Shown piece by piece: positions 26,532-35,957 of a DNA stretch of 64,000 nucleotides (its first letter is position 1; every line of letters starts with the position of its first letter). The translations under genes were made by a program, and so were the position numbers. The notes beneath the pieces were generated by a model, which saw only the letters and a list, made by a program, of their open reading frames with translations, had not been told where the DNA came from and ran no database searches. The DNA lies in assembly GCF_000276805.1 (NCBI RefSeq), contig NZ_AKXQ01000003.1, positions 1-64,000 on the forward strand. The letters are read 5' to 3'. This DNA comes from Moritella dasanensis ArB 0140 (GTDB lineage: Bacteria; Pseudomonadota; Gammaproteobacteria; Enterobacterales; Moritellaceae).

Positions 26532-27383
26532 TTAGCGCAATTTAATTACTTCATTATCGATTAAACGGGCTTTACCTAAGAATGCAGCCATTAACACCAC
26601 GGCTTGTGCACTGTCTTTGGTGAGCATCGCTAACGTATCGGCATCAACAATATCAATCGCGTCGGTATTGAAACCGGCAGCATTAAGTTGTGCTGTCGCC
26701 TGTGTGATTAAGGCTTGATTGGCTTGCTCATCCACTGATACTTGGCTAGCAATGGTAGTCATCACTTCTGCTAATAGTGGCGCGACAGTACGCTCTTCAG
26801 CCGTTAATAAACCATTACGTGAACTCATCGCTAAACCTGACTCTTCGCGTACGGTCGGTACGCCAACAATCTGAATCGGCATGGCTAAATCAGCGACCAT
26901 GTGACGAATCAAGGCTAATTGCTGAAAATCTTTTTCACCAAATAATGCTACGTCAGGTTGGACTAAATTAAATAACTTCGCCACGATAGTCGATACACCA
27001 TTAAAGTGACCAGGGCGATGTGCACCTTCGAGTACTTCAGAAATAACCGGTACTTGAATAAAAGTTTGTGCGGCTAAACCGTGTGGATAAATTAATTCTG
27101 GAGCAGGTGTGAATACCAAATCAGTATCAACACTTTGCAATGCACGGCAATCTGCATCGAGTGTGCGTGGATAAGCGGCTAAATCGGCAGCTTGGTTAAA
27201 TTGCATCGGATTAACAAAAATGCTGACTACTACACGGTCTGCGAATTTTTGCGCTTCTTTTACCAAGGTCAAATGACCATCATGCAAATTACCCATAGTC
27301 GGTACGAATGCGGTAGATAGACCTTGACGACGCCAAGCGATAATTTGCTCTCGCAGCACATCAATATTTGCAATAATATCCAT
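26532..27383 (-). CDS. panC: Pantothenate synthetase (pantoate-beta-alanine ligase)
   Basis: Joins pantoate and beta-alanine using ATP. 283 residues, as in E. coli. [16 protein letters not shown] carries the HxGH nucleotide motif; [37 protein letters not shown] and MSSRNGLL (KMSKS-like loop) are all present. Located between panB and panD on the same strand. Confidence 0.97.
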   Translation of the reverse strand: MDIIANIDVLREQIIAWRRQGLSTAFVPTMGNLHDGHLTLVKEAQKFADRVVVSIFVNPMQFNQAADLAAYPRTLDADCRALQSVDTDLVFTPAPELIYPHGLAAQTFIQVPVISEVLEGAHRPGHFNGVSTIVAKLFNLVQPDVALFGEKDFQQLALIRHMVADLAMPIQIVGVPTVREESGLAMSSRNGLLTAEERTVAPLLAEVMTTIASQVSVDEQANQALITQATAQLNAAGFNTDAIDIVDADTLAMLTKDSAQAVVLMAAFLGKARLIDNEVIKLR

Positions 27384-27532
27384 ATATGAATTACCTAATA
27401 AATGAGAGGGATGGTGAAAGAGGGGCGTGCAAATTTAAATTATTTGCTTATCGACCCCACGTTCTTTTATGCGGACATGTGAACGGTGAGAACACGTGTA
27501 CTTATGCGAAGCGTAATTTATGAAAACATTAT

Positions 27533-28327
27533 TTATGAAAACATGTGCTCATCGGCAGGGAAAGTCTGCGCTGCGACTTCATCGATATAAGCGCTAACCG
27601 CGTTACGCATATCACCGGTTTCAGCTAAGAAGTTTTTCGAGAATTTAGGCACAAAGCCTTTCGAAATGCCGAATGCATCATGCATCACTAAGATTTGACC
27701 ATCGGTATCACGACCAGCGCCAATACCAATCACAGGGATAGTTAACGCTTCAGTAATACGTTTTGCTAGTGGCGCAGGGATACACTCTACTACTAACAGT
27801 TGGATGCCAGCGGCTTGTAATGATAGTGCGTGCTCAACCATTTCATCGGCTTTATCTTGCGCACGCCCTTGTATTTTAAAACCACCAAATACATGTACTG
27901 ATTGCGGTGTTAAGCCAAGATGACCACATACTGGAATACCACGTTCAGTCAGTGCTGAAACGCTATCAACTAACCATTCACCGCCTTCGACTTTAATCAT
28001 ATTTGCACCCGCTTGCATTAGCGTTGTGGCATTGATTAAGGTCTGTTCTTTGGTGGCATAACTCATGAACGGCATATCAGCAATAAGCAGTGCCTTCGTC
28101 GCACCAGCACGTACACAGCGAGTATGATAAGCAATATCTGTAACGGTAACAGGTAGCGTATCATTGTGGCCTTGTAATACCATGCCCATCGAGTCACCAA
28201 CTAATAATACTGGTACGCCGACTTCGTCAAATAATGCCGCAAAACTGGCATCATAAGCGGTAATACTAGCAAACTTTTGTCCTGCTTCTTTCATCTTAAG
28301 CAGTTTAGATACGGTAACTTTACTCAT
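27533..28327 (-). CDS. panB: 3-methyl-2-oxobutanoate hydroxymethyltransferase
   Basis: First committed step of pantothenate synthesis: transfers a one-carbon group from methylene-tetrahydrofolate to ketoisovalerate. 264 residues, as in E. coli. TIM-barrel signatures: [39 protein letters not shown] (Mg-binding Asp), [12 protein letters not shown] and [21 protein letters not shown] lies before the ATG. It follows folK by 18 bases, so folK-panB are probably one transcript. Confidence 0.97.
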   Translation of the reverse strand: MSKVTVSKLLKMKEAGQKFASITAYDASFAALFDEVGVPVLLVGDSMGMVLQGHNDTLPVTVTDIAYHTRCVRAGATKALLIADMPFMSYATKEQTLINATTLMQAGANMIKVEGGEWLVDSVSALTERGIPVCGHLGLTPQSVHVFGGFKIQGRAQDKADEMVEHALSLQAAGIQLLVVECIPAPLAKRITEALTIPVIGIGAGRDTDGQILVMHDAFGISKGFVPKFSKNFLAETGDMRNAVSAYIDEVAAQTFPADEHMFS

Positions 28328-28345
28328 TGGAAATCCTTCTTCACA

Positions 28346-28870
28346 TTACTCTATGTTTTGATAAATAGCTAAGTCGTTACGGGGGCAGCCCGCAAGTAAT
28401 TCCGACAATGCTTGGCCACAAGGTAATTGCAATTGTGGTGCTATTTCTGCTAAGGGATAAAGTACGAACTCACGCTCTTTCATGCCGTAATGCGGCACCG
28501 TTAAGCGTGGCGTACTCATAATTTCATTACCGTATAGTAAGATATCTAAATCCAGGGTTCTTGCCCCCCAATGCTCTTTACGTACACGGCCTTGTTCATT
28601 TTCAATATGCTGTAGGGCATCCAATAAATCAATGGGTGCTAAACATGTATCAATACAAGCTACAGCATTAATATAGTCAGGTTGTGCTTGCGGACCCATA
28701 GGTTTACTTGCGTAAAGCGAGGATACCGAAACCAAACGACTCAAGGCTAATGTTTGTAGCGACACAATCGCTTCTTGCGCTTGTGTGACGGGATCGGCAA
28801 GGTTACTGCCGATCGCCACATAGCAACGGGTATAACCCTGATTGCTATTTTGCTCGACGCTATTAATCAT
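28346..28870 (-). CDS. folK: Hydroxymethyldihydropterin pyrophosphokinase
   Basis: Transfers pyrophosphate from ATP to 6-hydroxymethyl-dihydropterin in folate synthesis. 174 residues from the ATG at 28870. CYVAIGSNLADP is the N-terminal signature, and HWGARTLDLDILLYG matches the HPPK Prosite-type pattern with the Mg-binding Asp pair; PHYGMKEREFVLYPLAEI follows. The start overlaps the pcnB stop by a few bases, implying coupling. An ATG at 28894, inside pcnB, is an alternative. Confidence 0.94.
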   Translation of the reverse strand: MINSVEQNSNQGYTRCYVAIGSNLADPVTQAQEAIVSLQTLALSRLVSVSSLYASKPMGPQAQPDYINAVACIDTCLAPIDLLDALQHIENEQGRVRKEHWGARTLDLDILLYGNEIMSTPRLTVPHYGMKEREFVLYPLAEIAPQLQLPCGQALSELLAGCPRNDLAIYQNIE

Positions 28871-30416
28871 TACTTTGATCGTTATTCTGCTCAATCGTTT
28901 CGCCTGCAGGCTTTTTCTTTTTCACGCGACGTGGGCGTGTTTTTTTAACTGCAGGTGCATTTAATTCTTTAACTAAGTTCAAACGACCAGTGGCATTCGC
29001 ACTTTGATAATCAGACCACCATTGTGTTACTTCAACTAAATCGCCACCTTGGATATCGGCGCGCATTTCTAAAAAGTCAAAACCAGCACGGAATTTGAGG
29101 TGTTCAAAGGCTTTTTCTGCACGTTTACCTTGGCGACGTGGTAAGCGGCTTTGTAAATGCCAGATATCACGGATCGTAGAAGTAAAGCGACGTGGAATAG
29201 CAATGCTCTTGGTTTGAGAATCAAGTGCGTCATTCATCGCTAGTAGCAAGGCGTCATTGTAGTTAAGACCACTGTCAATTACGCGCTCTTCAGCTAACGC
29301 TTCCAGTGGATACCATAACATAGCGGCATATAAATAAGCCGGTGTTACACGCTTGCCAGCATTAATACGGCTGTCGGTATTCTCTAGTGCAATTTCGATG
29401 AACTTATCACCGTTGCTTGAACCGTCTTCATTAAGATATTTACTGACGAGTGGGAATAATGGTTGGAATAAACCGTATTCTTTCATCAATTTGTATGTTG
29501 CTAAGCCTTTACCGTTTAAAAACAGCTTTAAGGTTTCTTCAAATAAACGTGCAGATGGAATGCTTTGTAGCAAACTAGCAAGTTGTTTGATTGGCGCAGC
29601 AGCATCTGGGCTAATTTGCATGTCCAGTTTCGCGGCAAAACGTACAGCACGTAACATACGTACCGGGTCTTCACGGTAACGCGTTTCTGGATCGCCAATT
29701 AAACGCAGTTGTTTGCTTTGTAAATCTGCAAGGCCGCCAGCGTAGTCATAAACCGCGCGGTCAGCAATGTTGTAATACAATGCATTAACGGTAAAGTCAC
29801 GACGTTCAGCATCTTCACTGATAGTACCGTAGACGTTATCGCGTAATAACATGCCACCATCAGACTGCTTTGATGTTTGTTGGTTTTCTTCTTCGACGTG
29901 ATGACCACGGAAGGTTGCTACTTCAATCATGTCACGGCCAAATAGGATGTGAGCAAGGCGGAAGCGGCGGCCAACTAAGCGGCAATTATGGAATAGTTTT
30001 TTGATTTGTTCAGGTTCAGCATTGGTCGCAATATCGAAATCTTTTGGTTCTTGACCAATAAAGATATCACGTACACCACCACCGACTAGATAAGCTTGGT
30101 AACCTGATTTGTGTAAACGATAGAGAACTTTCAGGGCGTTTTCACTAATTAAGTTATGGCTTACCGGGTGTTGACCCTTTTCCAACTTCAGCTCATTTAA
30201 TCCTAGATTCTGTGCATCTGGTTGTACAACTGACGCAGGTACAGGCGCAATAGCGTTAGTAGAGCGAGTATTTTCAGGTGCGTCTTTACTCTGTGTATCA
30301 CGATCGTTGCGCGCCTTTGGCGCTGCTGCAGAAGCCGTTTCTTGCACATCTGGCGTTTGATCTATCTGCTTTCTGCTCAGTATATTTTTACAGAATTTAG
30401 TGATTTGAGTGAAAAT
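28863..30416 (-). CDS. pcnB: Poly(A) polymerase I, AUU start
   Basis: Adds poly(A) tails to RNA 3' ends, promoting decay. Nucleotidyltransferase core: YLVGGGVRDIFIGQEPKDFDIATNA (the GG and DxD catalytic motifs) and CRLVGRRFRLAHILFG. The C-terminal tail is basic (KKTRPRRVKKKKP), binding RNA. The reading frame continues upstream of the GTG at 30347 without an ATG, and residues 2-15 from 30416 read FTQITKFCKNILSR, resembling the E. coli PcnB N-terminus (FTRVANFCRKVLSR). The codon at 30416-30414 is ATT, with GAGG 6 bases before. E. coli pcnB is known to start at AUU. This gives 517 residues. Confidence 0.93.
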   Translation of the reverse strand: MFTQITKFCKNILSRKQIDQTPDVQETASAAAPKARNDRDTQSKDAPENTRSTNAIAPVPASVVQPDAQNLGLNELKLEKGQHPVSHNLISENALKVLYRLHKSGYQAYLVGGGVRDIFIGQEPKDFDIATNAEPEQIKKLFHNCRLVGRRFRLAHILFGRDMIEVATFRGHHVEEENQQTSKQSDGGMLLRDNVYGTISEDAERRDFTVNALYYNIADRAVYDYAGGLADLQSKQLRLIGDPETRYREDPVRMLRAVRFAAKLDMQISPDAAAPIKQLASLLQSIPSARLFEETLKLFLNGKGLATYKLMKEYGLFQPLFPLVSKYLNEDGSSNGDKFIEIALENTDSRINAGKRVTPAYLYAAMLWYPLEALAEERVIDSGLNYNDALLLAMNDALDSQTKSIAIPRRFTSTIRDIWHLQSRLPRRQGKRAEKAFEHLKFRAGFDFLEMRADIQGGDLVEVTQWWSDYQSANATGRLNLVKELNAPAVKKTRPRRVKKKKPAGETIEQNNDQSND

Positions 30417-30427
30417 GGTACACCTCG
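30417..30427 (-). promoter_or_regulatory. Shine-Dalgarno deciding the pcnB AUU start
   Basis: On the minus strand, CGAGGTGTACC stands directly before ATT (30416-30414). GAGG with 6-base spacing is a strong ribosome site where no ATG, GTG or TTG is available at proper distance; the GTG within it is too close to act as start for this site. Confidence 0.75.
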
Positions 30428-30528
30428 AATTAATATTAAAATAGGTTGAATTTTTTGTGCCGCCATATCATAGCGCTGCACTGGTAAAATGACAAAGATT
30501 GTTGAAGAAATTTAGTATTAATCTTGCC

Positions 30529-31407
30529 TTATAGGCTTAATACGATTGATTTCTGTCTGGGTAGGTTTTTGACGGACCAATGTTCTGTGCCCCATTTTAA
30601 TAGCTGAGGGATAGAAAGATCTTCAAGCTCATGGCAAACAGGCAATGCTAAAAATCTAAACGCAGCAATTAACGTCGTTTTAGCCTGACTGCTGTCTAAA
30701 CCGGGCGCGTGATTTTGCTTACTCAATTTAGAACCATCGGCATTACTGACCAAAGGTAAATGTAAATAGGACGGTGCCGGTTGCGCAAATTGTTCAAACA
30801 GATACAACTGACGACCTGTGGGGTCAATTAAATCCGCGCCACGTACAACTTCGGTGATGCCTTGGTAAATATCATCAACCACGACCGCAAGATTGTAAGC
30901 AAATAGACCATCTTTACGATGAATAATAAAGTCTTCTGCCGCTAATGCTTGATTAATTTCGATTGTACCATGCAGTTCGTCAATAAAATAATTAACCGGT
31001 GTTGTTGTCGTTAACCGTAACGCGGCATTGTCTGCAGCCAGTTGCTTATGTTTGCATTGGCCTTGATAAAAAGCACCCTGAGTGTGGATCTGTTTACGGG
31101 TACAATTGCAGTAATAGGTTAAATTTTGCTGACTGAGGTGGGCAATTGCATCGAGATAAGCGGAACTGCGTTGGCTTTGATAGATAACCTCGCGATCCCA
31201 ATGTAAGCCAAAGGCTTCAAGCGTGGTTAAAATATTGGCTGCCGCACCAGCGACTTCGCGTGGCGGATCTAGATCTTCCATTCGTACTAACCAAGTGCCT
31301 TGGTTGGCTTTTGCTTGTAAGTAGCTGCCAACAGCAGCGATCAGGGAACCAAAATGTAATGGTCCTGAAGGTGAGGGCGCAAAGCGTCCTACATAGCTAT
31401 TGGACAT
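30529..31407 (-). CDS. gluQ: Glutamyl-Q tRNA(Asp) synthetase
   Basis: Attaches glutamate to the queuosine base of tRNA(Asp); a GluRS catalytic-domain paralogue lacking the anticodon-binding domain. 292 residues (E. coli YadB about 300). GRFAPSPSGPLHFGSLIAAVGSY is the HIGH-like motif, SKLSKQNHAPGL the KMSKS-like motif. Zinc-type cysteines are in YYCNCTRKQI and GQCKHK. The order dksA-gluQ-pcnB is that of E. coli. Confidence 0.95.
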   Translation of the reverse strand: MSNSYVGRFAPSPSGPLHFGSLIAAVGSYLQAKANQGTWLVRMEDLDPPREVAGAAANILTTLEAFGLHWDREVIYQSQRSSAYLDAIAHLSQQNLTYYCNCTRKQIHTQGAFYQGQCKHKQLAADNAALRLTTTTPVNYFIDELHGTIEINQALAAEDFIIHRKDGLFAYNLAVVVDDIYQGITEVVRGADLIDPTGRQLYLFEQFAQPAPSYLHLPLVSNADGSKLSKQNHAPGLDSSQAKTTLIAAFRFLALPVCHELEDLSIPQLLKWGTEHWSVKNLPRQKSIVLSL

Positions 31408-31459
31408 AAATAGAGTTCTTAAATAGAGAGCTTAAATTAAAAAAGGCTACAAATAGAAA

Positions 31460-31477
31460 GAGGGCTAAAAAGCCCTC
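31460..31477 (-). terminator. Terminator-like hairpin after dksA
   Basis: GAGGGCT and AGCCCTC pair over AAAA between dksA and gluQ. Leftward it is followed by TTTCTATTT, a weak T tract, so partial termination is likely. Confidence 0.65.
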
Positions 31478-31502
31478 AATAACATCATGTCAGTAAAACT
31501 GA

Positions 31503-31946
31503 TTAGCCAACCATTTGCTTTTCTTTAATTTCAGAAAGCGTTTTGCAGTCAATACATTTGTCTGCAGTTGGTCGAGCTTCTAAGCGGCGGATACCAATTT
31601 CGATACCGCAAGTATCGCAAAAACCGAATTCATCATTTTCAATTAATTGAAGTGTTTTTTCGATTTTTTTGATCAGTTTTCTTTCACGATCACGTGCTCG
31701 AAGTTCTAAGCTAAATTCTTCTTCCTGGGCTGCACGATCCACTGGATCTGGGAAGTTTGACGCTTCATCCTTCATATGAACCACTGTGCGATCAACTTCT
31801 TCACGTAGTTCATTACGCCAAGCACTTAAAATTGTTCTAAAGTGATCGCGTTGCTTCTCGCCCATGTATTCTTCACCAGGTTGTTCTTGGTAAGCTTCTA
31901 CACCTGCGATGGCTAAAACACCGAGTAATTTTTTCGCTTCAGGCAT
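31503..31946 (-). CDS. dksA: RNA polymerase-binding transcription factor DksA
   Basis: Binds the RNA polymerase secondary channel and with ppGpp controls rRNA and amino-acid promoters. 147 residues from the ATG at 31946, preceded by AGGAG (E. coli 151). The coiled-coil tip has the functional acidic pair in [20 protein letters not shown]. The four-cysteine zinc finger is [13 protein letters not shown]...CIDC. An ATG further upstream in frame adds 18 residues unlike the family and is rejected. Confidence 0.97.
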   Translation of the reverse strand: MPEAKKLLGVLAIAGVEAYQEQPGEEYMGEKQRDHFRTILSAWRNELREEVDRTVVHMKDEASNFPDPVDRAAQEEEFSLELRARDRERKLIKKIEKTLQLIENDEFGFCDTCGIEIGIRRLEARPTADKCIDCKTLSEIKEKQMVG

Positions 31947-32088
31947 GCTATCTCTCCTAGTCCGCATTACGCCGTAATATTGCCGAGCACTGCTAAGCAA
32001 TATTTATGGGCGATATAAATACCAGAAACACACAAACTGCGCAAACTAAACTGGCAAATCGTTCACTAACCCCCTCTTATGGGTTAGT

Positions 32089-32802
32089 TTAGTTGTGATC
32101 CTCATCACAGTTGAATGAAATTTGTTCTACCAGTGAAATCTTGTCTGTTTCTATTGTACTCGCGTATGCGAATACTTCTACTCCTTGGTTAATGGCCTGC
32201 TTAACAAGATCACTATAGTCCTTATCTAAGTGTTTCGCAGGTTTTAAAGTGTGAATTCCGGTGTGCTGTACCACAAATAATAATACCGCTCGGTGTCCGT
32301 TTTCCTTTACAGCCATCAGTTCTCTGAGGTGTTTTTGGCCACGCACACTGACGGTATCGGGAAAATAACCACAGCCATCTTCTAACAAACTGGCACTTTT
32401 GACTTCGATGTAACATTTGCCCAATTTAGCGTCGTCGAGCAAAAGATCAATGCGACTGTTTTCATTACCGTATTTAACTTCAGTTGTCAGTGTTTCATAG
32501 CCGATTAATTGTGGAATTGCCGATAACTCAATGGCTTCTTTAGCCAGTTGATTGGCTCTGGCGGTATTAATACAGATCTTATCGCCATTGGCTTTTTCGG
32601 TTAGTTCCCAAGAGCGTGAATATTTACGTTTCGGGTTATCCGATGTCGAGTACCAAATGGTATCGCCAGCATCGCCACACCCGGTCATTGCGCCAGTATT
32701 GGCACAATGGATTGTGACTTCTTCACCATTTTCAAGAATGACATCGGCTAAAAAGCGTTTGTAGCGTTTTATTAAAGTGGCTTTTTGTAGTTGAATTTTC
32801 AT
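32089..32802 (-). CDS. sfsA: Sugar fermentation stimulation protein homologue SfsA
   Basis: 237 residues (E. coli SfsA 234). N-terminal OB-like part [28 protein letters not shown], then a nuclease-like domain with SRIDLLLDD and [14 protein letters not shown], carrying the D...E-x-K pattern of restriction-type nucleases. The physiological role is uncertain; DNA binding has been reported for E. coli SfsA. It lies upstream of dksA as in E. coli. Confidence 0.95.
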   Translation of the reverse strand: MKIQLQKATLIKRYKRFLADVILENGEEVTIHCANTGAMTGCGDAGDTIWYSTSDNPKRKYSRSWELTEKANGDKICINTARANQLAKEAIELSAIPQLIGYETLTTEVKYGNENSRIDLLLDDAKLGKCYIEVKSASLLEDGCGYFPDTVSVRGQKHLRELMAVKENGHRAVLLFVVQHTGIHTLKPAKHLDKDYSDLVKQAINQGVEVFAYASTIETDKISLVEQISFNCDEDHN

Positions 32803-33122
32803 TAGATTATGAACTTTGGATAAGATTACTTATTCTACGATATTATTTTTAACATATTAACTACTTTCATAACCACATTGCGTTTAGGACGGTTTCAAGC
32901 ATTTATTTCATAAAATAATTTTAGTATTGATAGATAAATATTAAATAAATACTAATCTATAGTTTATCGTTTGCTGATTGGTTAGTGACTTGTTAGTTAG
33001 GGCGTCATCGTTAATTAAAGGTAATGAATATCAAGTTGTAGGCCTTATTGTCTATAACGTAAAGTACATTTTGGCGTGAAATGAATTACTAGGTAATAGA
33101 CATTAAATAGTAAGGAAATTAC
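32803..33122. other. Intergenic region sfsA / DUF3604 gene
   Basis: 320 very AT-rich bases between divergent genes. An inverted repeat TTAGTATT (32921-32928) / AATACTAA (32948-32955) with a 19-base spacer is the only notable element. TAAGGAAATTAC before 33123 is the ribosome site. No gene is seen. Confidence 0.6.
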
Positions 33123-35042
33123 ATGAAAACCATTAAGTTATTAAAACTTACAGTCGCAATTCAAATAGGGCTAGCCTCAAGTATCGTAATTGCAGATTCC
33201 AGCGTAAACAAAAGTCCTGCAGAGCAAAGCTACTCTCCTTATGCCTCATCAACGATGCCTGTAAATGTATATTGGGGTGACTCACATTTACATACTGGTT
33301 TATCACTCGATGCAGGCTTATTTGGTAATACCGTTGGTCTTGATGAAGCTTACCGTTTAGCTAAAGGCGAAGAAATCACCTCATCAACGGGCCTACCCGT
33401 TAAATTATCTCGTCCCCTTGATTGGATGGTCATTACCGACCATACCGACTTAATGGGCATTGCTGCGGATATAAAATCAGGTACACCTAACATCCTCGCT
33501 GTAGACAAAGGCAAAGAATATAACGCCGCTTTTCAAAAAGGCGGTCAAGAAGCAGGAAAAGCAGCATTTGATTTAATTCAAAACTTTTCCCAAGGCACAC
33601 TACCGAAATCATTTTTAGAGGATTACAGCCCCGGGTCTAAAGTGTTTAACGGGGTATGGAAAGATATTGTCGAAGCCGCGGAGAAACATAATGAACCGGG
33701 TTTATTTACCGCATTTATCGGTTATGAGTGGACCTCAGTGCCTAAAGGATTCAATCTTCATCGTAACGTTATTTTTAGAGATAATGCCGATAAAGCACTA
33801 CAGGTTCAACCCGCGACGACACTTTCGCCTTACGGCAGTACCGACCCTAAATCTTTATATAAATGGCTAGCGGCTTATGAAAAAGACACCGGCGGTAGAG
33901 CATTTGCTTTTGCTCACAATGGTAATTTATCTAATGGCTGGATGTTTCCAACTAAAAAAACATACCACGGCGGTGTGGTCGATAAAGCGTATGTCGAAGC
34001 TCGCGCTAAATGGGAACCACATTACGAAGTTACTCAAATAAAAGGTGATGGGGAAGCACATCCTGACCTGTCCCCAAAAGATGAGTTCGCTGATTATGAA
34101 AATTGGGATGTCGGTAATTTAGATATCTCCGAACTTAAAAAGCCAGAAATGTTAAAAGGTGAATACGCGCGTGAAGCTCTTAAACAAGGCTTATTACTCG
34201 AGAAACAGTTTGGTGTTAACCCATACAAATTTGGTGTCGGTGGTGCGACCGATAGCCACACATCACTCGTTACCGCTGAAGAAGAAAACTTCTTTGGTAA
34301 ATCCCCCAGTGTTGAACCCAGTGTCGGCCGTGTTAATCACCCGTTTATAGAATCAAAACTAGGCGCGATTGAAGGTTATACCTTAGTTGCCTCTGGATAT
34401 ACCGGTATTTGGGCACATGAAAATACCCGTGAAGCGTTATTTGATGCGATGGAAAGAAAAGAAACGTACGCCACGACAGGCCCAAGAATGACCGTTAGAT
34501 TTTTTGGTGGTTGGGATTATAAGGCGACGGACGTATCGGCAAGTAATGCGGTAAAAATTGGTTATAGTAAAGGTGTGCCAATGGGCGGCGATTTGCAGCC
34601 GTCTTCAGGTAATACAGCGCCAACCTTTATGGTTTCAGTAATGAAAGATCCATTAAGTGGCAACTTAGACCGAGTGCAAATCATTAAAGGTTGGATGGAT
34701 AATAAAGGGGAACTCCACGAACGAGTTTACGATGTTGCAGTATCAGATGACCGCCAAATAAACCAAGACGGCCGTGCCACAAAACCGGTCGGTAATACGG
34801 TTGATTTAAACACGGCTACTTGGAGCAATAGCATTGGTGATTCACAATTATCAACGGTTTGGACAGATCCCAATTTTGATAAAAACGAATCGGCTTTTTA
34901 TTATGTACGCGTCTTAGAAATTCCAACACCGCGTTGGGTGCTTTATGACAAAGTAAGATTAGGTGCAAAAGTGCCTAAAGCCGCGGAGTTAGTGGCTCAA
35001 GAACGTGCTTATTCTTCACCTATTTGGTATTCACCTAAGTAG
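33123..35042 (+). CDS. Exported DUF3604 protein (PHP-like metalloprotein)
   Basis: 639 residues with signal peptide [27 protein letters not shown]3604 hallmarks: [14 protein letters not shown] (about residues 48-61; D53, H55, H57) and [13 protein letters not shown] (D106, H107), metal-binding patterns like those of PHP phosphoesterases. Further conserved His are in [15 protein letters not shown] and ATDSHTSL, and [11 protein letters not shown] is a late family block. Function is not established; a periplasmic metal-dependent hydrolase is plausible. It is the first gene of a three-gene rightward set with a PpiC isomerase and a HupE/UreJ-like protein. Confidence 0.85.
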   Translation: MKTIKLLKLTVAIQIGLASSIVIADSSVNKSPAEQSYSPYASSTMPVNVYWGDSHLHTGLSLDAGLFGNTVGLDEAYRLAKGEEITSSTGLPVKLSRPLDWMVITDHTDLMGIAADIKSGTPNILAVDKGKEYNAAFQKGGQEAGKAAFDLIQNFSQGTLPKSFLEDYSPGSKVFNGVWKDIVEAAEKHNEPGLFTAFIGYEWTSVPKGFNLHRNVIFRDNADKALQVQPATTLSPYGSTDPKSLYKWLAAYEKDTGGRAFAFAHNGNLSNGWMFPTKKTYHGGVVDKAYVEARAKWEPHYEVTQIKGDGEAHPDLSPKDEFADYENWDVGNLDISELKKPEMLKGEYAREALKQGLLLEKQFGVNPYKFGVGGATDSHTSLVTAEEENFFGKSPSVEPSVGRVNHPFIESKLGAIEGYTLVASGYTGIWAHENTREALFDAMERKETYATTGPRMTVRFFGGWDYKATDVSASNAVKIGYSKGVPMGGDLQPSSGNTAPTFMVSVMKDPLSGNLDRVQIIKGWMDNKGELHERVYDVAVSDDRQINQDGRATKPVGNTVDLNTATWSNSIGDSQLSTVWTDPNFDKNESAFYYVRVLEIPTPRWVLYDKVRLGAKVPKAAELVAQERAYSSPIWYSPK

Positions 35043-35065
35043 ATAAGACAATTTAATGCATAAAA

Positions 35066-35091
35066 ATGAGGGCGCTTCGTTGCTCCCTCAT
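35066..35091 (+). other. Intercistronic hairpin after DUF3604 gene
   Basis: ATGAGGG-CGC and GC-TCCCTCAT pair with one internal mismatch around a 6-base loop. No T run follows, so it is more likely an RNA-stabilising or attenuating element than a full terminator. Confidence 0.4.
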
Positions 35092-35120
35092 CCGCATATA
35101 AAAATAAAAGTAAGGACGTT

Positions 35121-35957
35121 ATGCTAAAAAAGCTTATTCAAGAACCACTCATCCATTTTGTTATTATTGCCAGTATCATTTTTTTTATTTATGACGCCCT
35201 CAATAAAGAATCGATAAATACCCATAAAATATTGATCAGTGAAAGTCGAATTGAACAATTAACCAATGAAATTCTGAATTCAAAAAGTCGATTACCTGTT
35301 GCCAAAGAAATTGATATTGCCATTGAAAGCTTTGCCCTTAATGAAATTTATTTAAGAGAAGCGCGTGAATTAGGCTTACATCATGGTGATAAAATAATTG
35401 AACGACGATTACGTCAAAAAATGGAATATCTATTAGATGAAATGGCATCGATTCAAGAGCCAAGCTCTGCTGAACTAAATCGTTTTTACCAAGAGAATAT
35501 CGAGCAATATAAATCACCTGTCACGTATAGTTTCACTCAAATTTATGTATCAACCGATCGACCTAAAGCGCTATTAAATAAGTATATTGATGACCTGTGG
35601 CGACTTATTGAAGAGGGGCAAACGCCTTTTGCTGATACCAGCATGCTGCCTCAGCAAATATCTCTGCAATCTAGCCAACAAATTGAACACAAATTTGGTC
35701 AGTTTTTTATGCTTAAGCTAAAAGAACTTGCGGTTAAAACTTGGTCAAGCCCTATTGATTCAGGTTTAGGTAAGCATTTCGTATATATAACAGAAAAAAT
35801 AGAAGCCACGCCAAAACCATTCTTGAGTATAAAAGCAGAGTTAGTAGACGATTGGCAATATCAGCGCAGAAAGAAATTTAAACAGATTTATGAAGAAGAA
35901 CTGATGCGGCGTTACGACATTGATATCCGTAAGCCTAAGTCAGACAAGGCCTCGTAG
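35121..35957 (+). CDS. Membrane-anchored PpiC-type peptidyl-prolyl isomerase
   Basis: 278 residues. One N-terminal membrane segment (about 12-27, FVIIASIIFFIYDAL) leaves the rest in the periplasm. A SurA/PpiD-like helical region (about 40-115) precedes a parvulin-type segment (YKSPVTYSFTQIYVSTDRPK to ITEKIEATPKPF). The parvulin part is short and diverged, so it may act as chaperone rather than isomerase. TAAGGA precedes the ATG. Its stop overlaps the start of the next gene, so the two are translationally coupled. Confidence 0.75.
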   Translation: MLKKLIQEPLIHFVIIASIIFFIYDALNKESINTHKILISESRIEQLTNEILNSKSRLPVAKEIDIAIESFALNEIYLREARELGLHHGDKIIERRLRQKMEYLLDEMASIQEPSSAELNRFYQENIEQYKSPVTYSFTQIYVSTDRPKALLNKYIDDLWRLIEEGQTPFADTSMLPQQISLQSSQQIEHKFGQFFMLKLKELAVKTWSSPIDSGLGKHFVYITEKIEATPKPFLSIKAELVDDWQYQRRKKFKQIYEEELMRRYDIDIRKPKSDKAS

